From: Phycisphaerae bacterium SM23_33
Lineage (GTDB): Bacteria > Planctomycetota > Phycisphaerae > SM23-33
Reading direction: 5' to 3'
DNA: 13,250 bases
Assembly (NCBI GenBank): GCA_001303665.1
Contig: LJUF01000122.1
Span: 1-13,250, forward strand
The notes under the pieces are model-generated. The model made no database searches. It was not told where the DNA came from and worked only from the letters and a program-made list of their open reading frames with translations. Positions 5,835-12,308 of the stretch are shown in pieces (position 1 is the first letter of the stretch; each line of letters starts with the position of its first letter). The position numbers and the translations under genes are program-made.

Positions 5835-6854
5835 ATGGTAACTGTCTTCCCCGACCGGCAGTGGGATCGGGCTGAGCCGCAGGACGTGGGCATCAACGCC
5901 GACGCGCTGGAGGCCGCCCGGCAGTGGCACCAGGCCCAGGCCGGCGAGAAGCCCCACCGCGTTGTGATCGTCCGCGGCGGCCGGCTGGCGGCCGAGTGGC
6001 AGCAGGGGGTGGAGACGGACGCCAGGCTGAACATGGCCTCGGCCACCAAGTCGCTGTTCTCCTCGGTCCTGGGCATCGCCATCGCCGAGGGCAAAGTCGG
6101 CTCGGCCGACGATAAGGTGGTGGAGTATTTCCCCGAGATGATGGACGTTCCGGAGGGCCGGGGCCCCAAGCCCGGCCGGCACGCCAAGCCCGAAGACCGC
6201 GACATCACCTTCCGCCAGCTCATCAGCAACACCTCCGGCTACATGAAGCCGGGCGAGACGCCGGGGGCGGTCTTTCACTACCAGACGTTCGGCATGAACA
6301 TTCTCTGCCACGCCATCTCCAAGGCGTACGGCCTGTACGACAGCTCCGAGCCCGACCGCCTGCCGGGGATCGGCAAGCTCATCGAGGAGAAGATCCGCGA
6401 CGGCATCGGCGGGCGGTGGAGCTACCGCTACACCGATTTCGAGCACCCGTCGGGGGCGATGACCAACATCTTCGGCCACAGCCCGCGCTGCGACGCCAGT
6501 TGTCGCGACATGGCCCGGATGGGGCTGCTGTGGCTGCACTTCGGCCGCTGGGGCGGCCGCCAGGTCATCCCCCAGGACTGGATGCGGCAGGCGGCGCGGA
6601 CCGCTCCCGACATCCGCGCCAACTGCCCGCCGGAGCAGTGGTGCTACGGCTACGCCTTCTGGACCAACGATCACGGCCTGCTGTGGCCGGCGCTGCCGCG
6701 CGACGCCTTCGCCGCCTCCGGCGCCGGCAGCCAGCACATCCTGGCCTGCCCCGGCCTGGACCTGGTGGTGGCACAGAGCCCGGGCATCTTCGACGACCAG
6801 GCCGACGACACGAATCGCGCCCTGCTGGAACGCATCGCCGCCGCCTGCGCGTGA
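5835..6854 (+). CDS. Beta-lactamase-fold serine hydrolase (class C / CubicO-like)
   Basis: The product is 339 residues. The start at 5835 is chosen because GAGGAG lies 7 nt upstream; the frame extends 14 codons further up, into the hairpin. Residues 69-72 (SATK, in MASATKSLFSS) are the SxxK nucleophile and general base of the serine beta-lactamase / penicillin-binding-protein fold. SNTSGY at 131-136 matches the LLxHTSG block that follows in this family. The second active-site motif is probably Y149-Q-T, where YxN is usual. The KTG/HxG equivalent is near GAGSQHI, about 40-50 residues before the stop, followed by the strand LDLVVAQSPG. There is no signal peptide, so it should be cytoplasmic. 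That fits the esterase, amide-hydrolase or 6-aminohexanoate-dimer-hydrolase-like branch better than a periplasmic beta-lactamase. Substrate unknown. It lies 45 nt after the flavoprotein gene. Confidence 0.88.
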   Translation: MVTVFPDRQWDRAEPQDVGINADALEAARQWHQAQAGEKPHRVVIVRGGRLAAEWQQGVETDARLNMASATKSLFSSVLGIAIAEGKVGSADDKVVEYFPEMMDVPEGRGPKPGRHAKPEDRDITFRQLISNTSGYMKPGETPGAVFHYQTFGMNILCHAISKAYGLYDSSEPDRLPGIGKLIEEKIRDGIGGRWSYRYTDFEHPSGAMTNIFGHSPRCDASCRDMARMGLLWLHFGRWGGRQVIPQDWMRQAARTAPDIRANCPPEQWCYGYAFWTNDHGLLWPALPRDAFAASGAGSQHILACPGLDLVVAQSPGIFDDQADDTNRALLERIAAACA

Positions 6855-6925
6855 GGCGGCTTGGGGAGCCCCACGCCGGCCGGCTGGGCGCGTGAGGCCT
6901 GGCCGTGGGGGCGCACAGGGCTTTC

Positions 6926-6934
6926 TGATAGAAT
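6926..6934 (+). promoter_or_regulatory. Candidate extended -10 promoter for the heparinase-like gene
   Basis: TGATAGAAT combines an extended -10 TG with TAGAAT (five of six matches), followed by a GC-rich stretch. No good -35 is present at 17 nt. It predicts a leader of about 62 nt to the ATG at 7003. The 148-nt gap after the serine hydrolase holds nothing else recognised. Confidence 0.45.
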
Positions 6935-7002
6935 GCCGCCTCGATGATCGCTTAGATGGCCCCACCGGTAGGCCGAGGCGGCACGAACGTCGAGGAAGAC
7001 CC

Positions 7003-9210
7003 ATGCTGCTGGAAGACGTTTCCATTCACCAGTTGACGCTGATGCTGGAACCGCGCATGGTCAGGCCGGCCTGGCCGGGGCTGAATGACCCCCGCGTCAA
7101 AGCTCGCGCGCGACGGTTCGCCAGGCGGCTGGGCCTGTGGGGCCGGCTGGGCCAGCAGGTGTCCGCGGAGTCGGGCCACAGGGACATCCCGTCGATCCCC
7201 CTGTCGGCCTACAGCGAGTACGACCAACGCGGCAGCCGGCAGATCTACGAGCAGGCGTGGGCCCGCCGGCTGGGCCGGACCGAGCGGGCGGCTCTGGCAC
7301 TGTGGCTGGGGCACCCGGCCGGGGACGTGGACTATCTCCAGGACCTGCTCTGGGCCTGGTGCGAGAACGCCACCTGGACCCACGCCGCCCATGCCGAGGC
7401 TCACAGCCCGGCGGTGGATCTCTGGTCCGTGACCCTGGGCCGAATGCTGGCGGAAATCCTTTGCATGTTCGACGGCCGGCTCGGCCGGCGCGTCCAGCAG
7501 CGCGTCGGCCGGGAAATCGAGCGGCGGCTGCTCGATGCCATACACGACTGGCGGCAGCCGCCGTGGTGGCAGGCGGTCCGCATGAACTGGAGCCACGTGT
7601 GCAACTCCGGCCTGATTGCCGTCGCCCTGTACCGCATTCGGGACCCGGAGGTGCTGGCCGCCTTCATCCACCCGTTGTGCGTGTATCTCGACTACGGCCT
7701 TCAGGGCTTCGCCGACGACGGCGGCTGCCTGGAGGGGGCCGGGTACTGGGACTACGGCTTCGGGCACTTCGTTGACGCGGCGGTGATGCTCCACCACCGC
7801 ACCGGCGGCCGGCTGAACCTGATGGCCGGCGAGAAGATCAAACGCATTTGCCGCTACCCCCTGGCCGTGCACCTGGACGGGCCGAATCGTGTGGCTTACT
7901 CCGACTGCGCCCAGGGCTTCTTCAAGGCCCAGACCATGCTCAAGATCAACCGCTTCCACCGCATGCCGGAGCTGTACGCCGCGGCCGATCGTACGCGCGA
8001 CGGCTTCCTCAATGTGCAGACGTGGCGCGGGTTGGCCCTGTATCGGGGCGAGAAGCCGCTGACCGGCAGCGACGCCGGCGATTACGTCCTGCCGGACACG
8101 GGCTTCGCCAAGCTGCGAGCCGCTCGGCGCAAGGCCACGGCAATCGGCGTGCTGGCGGGGCGAAACGACTGGCCGCACAACCACAACGACATCGGCAGCT
8201 TCGTGCTGTACGCCAATCGGCGGTTCGTCATCGTCGACCCCGGGGCGCCGCGGTACACGAAGAAGACCTTCAGCCGCGAACGCTTCGACATCCTTTTCTG
8301 CAGCTCCCGCGGTCATTCGGTGCCGGTGGTCAATGGCAGGTACCAGCCGGGGGTCGAGAACGGGGATATCCACGGCCACCTGCCTTACGTGGGAACGCTG
8401 CGCGTGAAAGGGCACAACGGTGACGGCCCGAAGCGAGCCGCCGTGGACATGACGCGCGCCTACGACGACAAGACGCTCAAACGCCTCACGCGCGAGCTCG
8501 TGCTGGACCGCGACGGGGCCCTGACGGTGGCGGACGATTACGAGTTCAGCCGCACGCCGCGCTCGATCGAGGAGGCCTTCGTGACCTTTGAGAGGGCCCG
8601 GGCGGCCGGGTCCGGCCGGTCGGTTCTCATCGGTCAGGGGCGCGGCGCAGTGCGCCTGTCGGCGACCGGGGCGGGGGGCAGGTTCGCCGTTCAGCGGCTC
8701 GTCGAGGAATCGGAGGAAGGGCGCACCGGCGACGTCCTCCGTCGGATCACCTTCACGCCGAATCGGCTGCAGAAGTCCATGCGGCTGGCGTTCCGGTTCT
8801 CGGTCACAACACGGCAGCCCCACCGCGGGTCTTCCCGCGCGAGGACGACGCCGCCGATCCATCGGGACACGAGTGCAGTACCTGGTTCTGAATATCCTGT
8901 GCTGGGTGGTCTTCACCCAGACCATACGCTACGCCCAACGCCGCCAGGCGAGGGACTACGTCGTCGGGGCGGTCAACTACGTCCTGGCGGCGGCCGTCTG
9001 CCTCATTGCCCTGGCCGCCCTGGCGAGTCTTCGGGGTGCGCCCCCGCTGCTGCCCGCGGCGACCCTCGGAGCCGCCTGCGGGGCCTCGTACTTCGGCCAG
9101 TTCCTTCTGCTCCTTGTGGCCTACCGTCTGGCCGGGGTCGGAATCACCATGGCCCTGGTCTCCATGGGCGTGCTGGTGCCCGTGCTGCTGTCCTGGTGCT
9201 TGTGGGCTGA
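7003..9210 (+). CDS. Heparinase II/III-like polysaccharide lyase; 3' end of frame overlaps next gene
   Basis: The start is ATG 7003 with GAGG 7 nt upstream; 37 in-frame codons before it look non-coding. Residues 1-345 form the helical toroid typical of heparinase II/III and alginate-lyase-like enzymes, with family blocks MNWSHVCNSG (194-203) and EGAGYW (244-249). From about 365 the beta-sandwich follows. It has HNHNDIGSF (392-400) carrying the conserved His/Asn/Asp cluster, VDPGAPRYT (411-419), RGHSVPVVNG (436-445) and a DDYEF strand at 511-515. Such enzymes cleave uronate-containing polysaccharides by beta-elimination or are close relatives. No signal peptide is seen, so a cytoplasmic oligosaccharide substrate is likely. 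Recognisable similarity ends near residue 600 (about base 8800). The frame then runs 135 more codons, 338 nt of them over the transporter gene, with codon use typical of a shadow. A true end near 8891, reached in another frame, is likely. Confidence 0.8.
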   Translation: MLLEDVSIHQLTLMLEPRMVRPAWPGLNDPRVKARARRFARRLGLWGRLGQQVSAESGHRDIPSIPLSAYSEYDQRGSRQIYEQAWARRLGRTERAALALWLGHPAGDVDYLQDLLWAWCENATWTHAAHAEAHSPAVDLWSVTLGRMLAEILCMFDGRLGRRVQQRVGREIERRLLDAIHDWRQPPWWQAVRMNWSHVCNSGLIAVALYRIRDPEVLAAFIHPLCVYLDYGLQGFADDGGCLEGAGYWDYGFGHFVDAAVMLHHRTGGRLNLMAGEKIKRICRYPLAVHLDGPNRVAYSDCAQGFFKAQTMLKINRFHRMPELYAAADRTRDGFLNVQTWRGLALYRGEKPLTGSDAGDYVLPDTGFAKLRAARRKATAIGVLAGRNDWPHNHNDIGSFVLYANRRFVIVDPGAPRYTKKTFSRERFDILFCSSRGHSVPVVNGRYQPGVENGDIHGHLPYVGTLRVKGHNGDGPKRAAVDMTRAYDDKTLKRLTRELVLDRDGALTVADDYEFSRTPRSIEEAFVTFERARAAGSGRSVLIGQGRGAVRLSATGAGGRFAVQRLVEESEEGRTGDVLRRITFTPNRLQKSMRLAFRFSVTTRQPHRGSSRARTTPPIHRDTSAVPGSEYPVLGGLHPDHTLRPTPPGEGLRRRGGQLRPGGGRLPHCPGRPGESSGCAPAAARGDPRSRLRGLVLRPVPSAPCGLPSGRGRNHHGPGLHGRAGARAAVLVLVG

Positions 9211-9751
9211 GCCGATGACGGCCTGGCGATGGGCGGCGGTCGCGCTGCTGCCGGCGGCGATGGTGCTGGTCAGGCCGATCCGAGACCAGGGAGCCCGCCT
9301 CAACTGGAAGGCCGACGCGGTCCTGTTGGCGGTGTTTCTCAACAACGGGCTGATGGGGGCCTTCCACAAGGCCGTAACCATCTACGCCGCCGCCAACTCG
9401 GCGCCCGAGCCGTTCCTGTTCTTTCAGCCCTACCAACTGGTGTACGAGGCGTTCCTGTTCCTCGTGGCGGCGCTGTGCTCGGTCGGCTACGTGATGTATC
9501 GCCGCGGCGGCTGCGGCGGGGCCGAGATGGCGCTGGGGTCGGTGGTCGGCGTCAGCAACGTGCTGGGGACCCTGCTCACCGTGGTCGCCCTGAGCCTGGT
9601 GGCCGCGGCGGTGTTCTTCCCCACGGTCACGTGCGCGTTGGTGGTCCTGTCCGTCATCCTGTCCCGAATCCTGTGGGGAGAGCGGGTAACGCCGCGTCAG
9701 GCTGTCGGCCTGGGCGTGGCGGTGTGCATCGTGGTGCTGGTGAACTTGTGA
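8873..9751 (+). CDS. DMT superfamily (EamA-like) membrane transporter
   Basis: The product is 292 residues if it starts at GTG 8873; the frame has no nearer ATG before residue 93. About ten hydrophobic segments fall in two halves. The first five are near residues 1-17, 29-50, 62-84, 88-110 and 117-134. A hydrophilic loop (RPIRDQGARLNWK) separates them from a second set near 148-166, 180-207, 217-243, 244-262 and 276-291. The end, ILWGERVTPRQAVGLGVAVC, carries the family hallmark of a glutamate before the last helix followed by a glutamine/glycine pattern. EamA/DMT carriers move small metabolites across the inner membrane; the substrate cannot be read. The ribosome site is weak (GGGACA), consistent with translation coupled to the lyase upstream. 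Proximity suggests, without proving, handling of a lyase-related product. Confidence 0.82.
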   Translation: MQYLVLNILCWVVFTQTIRYAQRRQARDYVVGAVNYVLAAAVCLIALAALASLRGAPPLLPAATLGAACGASYFGQFLLLLVAYRLAGVGITMALVSMGVLVPVLLSWCLWAEPMTAWRWAAVALLPAAMVLVRPIRDQGARLNWKADAVLLAVFLNNGLMGAFHKAVTIYAAANSAPEPFLFFQPYQLVYEAFLFLVAALCSVGYVMYRRGGCGGAEMALGSVVGVSNVLGTLLTVVALSLVAAAVFFPTVTCALVVLSVILSRILWGERVTPRQAVGLGVAVCIVVLVNL

Positions 9752-9788
9752 GGGCTCCGCCGCCCGGCCGGCGGGCACCGGCTGCCAG

Positions 9789-10697
9789 CTACTTGCCGAT
9801 GCGCGGCGGCTTGTTCAAGGGGCAGGCGGCGATGCAGCTGGCGCAGCTGGTGCCGTTGACCTGCCAGAAGGCCAGGCACTCCTCCGGGTCGGTGTACCAC
9901 TTCAGCACGCCGGGGTTGTTGGCCGGCGAGGGCCCGCAGGCGGTCCTCTCACCGTCCGGAATGGCACGGGCGGGGCAGGCCTCCACACATTTGGCGCAGG
10001 CCTCGCAGAACTCCTGCACGCCGAAGCAGCTCGGCTCGTCGGTGACCAGCGAGCCGTTGCGTCCCAGCTCGCCGAGCCCGGCATCCACGGCCAGGGGGAT
10101 GCTCAGGGCGGTGTCGTTGCCGCTGGGCAGCGCCAGCCAGCCCAGCTCGCTCAGGTAGCCGGCCAGGCACGTGGCCGTGAAGGCCATCTGCGAGTAGGCC
10201 CTGCCCGTGGCCGCGGCGGCCGTCACGGCGGGCGAGGTGCGGAGGAGGTCGTAGTCCATCTCGATGGCCATGACGATGGCCGTTTCCAGGCGGGCCAGCA
10301 GGTTGCAGGTCGGCTCGTCTTCGCAGGCGTACAGCCACAGCGGGTTCGCGCGGGTCACGCCCACCAGGGAGGCACCGCAGAAGGCGGCGGCGTCCTTTAC
10401 CCGCCGGGTGAACTCAGCCCAATCCTGCGGCTGGTAGCGGTTGTCGGCGGCCTGCCGGTCGGTCAGCTCCGCCGGCTTGGGCCACTGGCTCCGCAGCAGG
10501 CTGTCGGGCGCCCGGGCGGCGACGTGCAGGGCCTGGTCTTCCGCGGGGTGCTCCGGTTTGGCCTCGGGCGCGGCCACCCGGCGGGCCTTGGCCCTCGGTG
10601 TGGAAGCCGCCGAGCCGGGGCCCGCCTTGCGTCGGGCGAAGGCGCTGTTGCGCCAATCGAATCGCTTCAGTTCACCGACGATCTGGTAGGGCTGCAT
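9789..10697 (-). CDS. Reductive-dehalogenase-like protein with two 4Fe-4S clusters, cytoplasmic
   Basis: The product is 302 residues. ATG 10697 is preferred because AAGGA lies 9 nt upstream; longer readings lack a site. Residues 1-22 (KRFDWRNSAFARR) and a proline/alanine/lysine-rich linker (23-90) lead to a core resembling the cobalamin-dependent RdhA family. It has AAAFCGASLVGV (103-114), AIVMAIEMDYDLLRTSP (140-156), AYSQMAFTATCLAGYLSELG and IPLAVDAGLGELGRNG (200-215). Ferredoxin motifs follow: C231-x2-C234-x2-C237-x3-C241-P, and C274 with C285-x2-C288-x3-C292-P, around the typical VLKWYTDPEEC and NGTSCASC segments. RdhA enzymes use a corrinoid and two clusters for reductive C-halogen cleavage. 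Here there is no Tat signal, the protein is short, and GRNG is followed by only about 15 residues before the first cluster, so a normal loop seems missing. It could be a paralogue with a different reduction, or relate more distantly to epoxyqueuosine reductase. No membrane anchor gene is adjacent. Confidence 0.8.
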   Translation of the reverse strand: MQPYQIVGELKRFDWRNSAFARRKAGPGSAASTPRAKARRVAAPEAKPEHPAEDQALHVAARAPDSLLRSQWPKPAELTDRQAADNRYQPQDWAEFTRRVKDAAAFCGASLVGVTRANPLWLYACEDEPTCNLLARLETAIVMAIEMDYDLLRTSPAVTAAAATGRAYSQMAFTATCLAGYLSELGWLALPSGNDTALSIPLAVDAGLGELGRNGSLVTDEPSCFGVQEFCEACAKCVEACPARAIPDGERTACGPSPANNPGVLKWYTDPEECLAFWQVNGTSCASCIAACPLNKPPRIGK

Positions 10698-10773
10698 GGC
10701 CTGTGATCCTTCCGCGGAGGCACCGCGACCTGGGCGGGCATTCATCACGCCCGGCCAGGCGGCATGGACAGAC

Positions 10774-10782
10774 ATGATACCA
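10774..10782 (-). promoter_or_regulatory. Candidate extended -10 promoter for the RdhA-like gene
   Basis: TGGTATCAT on the minus strand gives an extended -10 TG plus TATCAT, about 76 nt before the ATG at 10697. No recognisable -35 is present. Confidence 0.3.
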
Positions 10783-10855
10783 TGTGCCGGCAGGCGGCTG
10801 GCCGGTCGGCAGCGCGAGATTTGAGGAAACTCGATGCAAATCCGGGCTGCAGGGT

Positions 10856-10861
10856 TATACT
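10856..10861 (+). promoter_or_regulatory. Candidate -10 element for the tldD-tldE operon
   Basis: TATACT (five of six matches) is followed by GGGCGGCCC and predicts a leader of about 60 nt before the ATG at 10928. No good -35 is seen. This and the opposing candidate at 10774 are the only signals recognised in the 230-nt divergent gap 10698-10927. Confidence 0.35.
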
Positions 10862-10927
10862 GGGCGGCCCGTCAGGGCGGTTTCGACGGGCGTCAGGGGT
10901 AGTGAGGCCCCGCACAGGGAGATACCC

Positions 10928-12295
10928 ATGAAGGACAGGCTCTTCGATGTCCTGAAGCAGGCCAAGGCCGACTACGCGGAGGTCCGGTTCGAGCACGAGG
11001 ACAGTACCTCGATTACCTACCGCGGCCGGGAGGTCGAGGACGTCTCGGCCAGCAAGCTCCGCGGCGGGATCGCGCGGGCGTGCACGCGGGGCGGCTGGGG
11101 TCTGGCGACCTTCGACAGCCTGGACGACTTGGAATACAGCGTGGCCGAGGCCTGCCAGTGCGCCGCACTGGTGGGAAAGGAAAAGACCCAGTTGGCGGAC
11201 ACGCCGGTGGTGGACAAGGTGATCCCGGCGAAGCTGGAGCGGGATTTTCGGGGCGTGAGCTTTGACGACAAGCTGGCCTTGGCGGCCGGCTACAACGACA
11301 TCATCCTGAAGGCCGACCCGGCCATCGAGACCTCGCGCGTGGGCTACGCCGACTCCTTCCGCACGGTCCACTTCGCCTCCTCGCGGGGGACGTACTACTG
11401 CGAGGAGCGGCCGAAGGTCAGCGTGTATTACAGCGGCACCGCCCGCGAGGGGGCGCTGGTGCAGCGGGCGCTGGACGGCGTCTCCTCGGCGGTCACGTAC
11501 GACGAGGTGGCGCGGCTGGAGGATAAGGTGCTGGAGGTGGCCCGCCGGGCGGCGGCCCTGCTGAAGGCACCGCAGTGCCCCGGCGGCAAGTTCACCGTGA
11601 TCCTGGACCAGGAGCTGGGCGGCGTCTTTGCCCACGAGGCCTTCGGCCACCTCAGCGAGGCCGACTTCCTGCATGAGAACCCCAAGATGCGTGAGCTGAT
11701 GCACCTCGGCCGGAAGATGGGCGTCAAGCAGCTCGAGATCGTTGACGACGGCGCGATGGGCCAGCTCATCGGCACCCACGCCTTCGACGACGAGGGCACG
11801 CCCACCGGCCGGACCCACCTGATCAAGGAAGGCGTGCTCGTCGGCCACCTGCACTCGCTGGAGACGGCGGCGAAGATGGGCGAGAAGCCCACCGGCAACG
11901 CCAGGACGGTCAACCGGACGCATCCGCCCATCGTGCGGATGACCAACACCTACATCGGCAACGGCGAGCTGAGCTTCGACGAGCTGGTCGGCGGGGTGGA
12001 CAAGGGCATCTACGCCTGCGGGCTGCTGGGCGGGCAGACCATGATGGAGATGTTCACCTTCTCGGCCGCCTACGGCTACCGGATCGAGGGCGGCCGGATC
12101 GGCGAGCTGGTCCGCGACGTGGTGCTGACCGGCAACGTGTTCGAGACGCTTCACGCCATCAACGGATTCGGCGACGACCTCAAGATGGTCCAGAAGGGAG
12201 CCGGCGGCTGCGGCAAGGGGGCACAGTCGCCGCTGCCGGTGACGTTCGGCTCGCCCCACCTGAGGGTCGAGAACGTCGTGATTGGCGGCAGATAA
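10928..12295 (+). CDS. tldD: TldD metalloprotease subunit
   Basis: The product is 455 residues, close to the usual family length. ATG 10928 has GGGAGA just upstream; 48 earlier in-frame codons lie in the divergent gap and lack family similarity. The zinc motif HEAFGH (236-241) is intact, inside LGGVFAHEAFGHLSEADF. C428 in GGCGKGAQSP sits where the family has its third metal ligand, and the following LRVENVVIGG is the typical C-terminus. The N-terminal half (YAEVRFEHEDSTSITYRGREVED) matches the substrate-tunnel domain. TldD is the catalytic partner of the TldD/TldE heterodimer, a cytoplasmic protease that degrades unfolded peptides. In some bacteria it matures microcin B17-type peptides or trims antitoxins. 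It is followed by tldE after 13 nt. No precursor peptide gene is seen beside it. Confidence 0.94.
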   Translation: MKDRLFDVLKQAKADYAEVRFEHEDSTSITYRGREVEDVSASKLRGGIARACTRGGWGLATFDSLDDLEYSVAEACQCAALVGKEKTQLADTPVVDKVIPAKLERDFRGVSFDDKLALAAGYNDIILKADPAIETSRVGYADSFRTVHFASSRGTYYCEERPKVSVYYSGTAREGALVQRALDGVSSAVTYDEVARLEDKVLEVARRAAALLKAPQCPGGKFTVILDQELGGVFAHEAFGHLSEADFLHENPKMRELMHLGRKMGVKQLEIVDDGAMGQLIGTHAFDDEGTPTGRTHLIKEGVLVGHLHSLETAAKMGEKPTGNARTVNRTHPPIVRMTNTYIGNGELSFDELVGGVDKGIYACGLLGGQTMMEMFTFSAAYGYRIEGGRIGELVRDVVLTGNVFETLHAINGFGDDLKMVQKGAGGCGKGAQSPLPVTFGSPHLRVENVVIGGR

Positions 12296-12308
12296 CGAGG
12301 GCGCTGAC

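Noticed and set aside
4346..5875. Plus-strand frame of 509 codons spanning the kelch antisense and the flavoprotein gene
   Set aside because: It overlaps two real genes in the wrong frame and has a glycine/arginine-rich shadow composition.
6952..8925. Long minus-strand open frame opposite the heparinase-like gene (657 codons)
   Set aside because: It is a mirror of the strongly GC-biased coding strand; low-complexity V/A/G/P/R composition with no domain, while the plus strand carries clear family motifs.
9752..9788. GC-rich inverted repeat CCGCC/GGCGG between the convergent transporter and RdhA-like genes, considered as a terminator
   Set aside because: Only a 5-bp stem and no U-tract; expected by chance in such GC-rich DNA, although the location is suitable.
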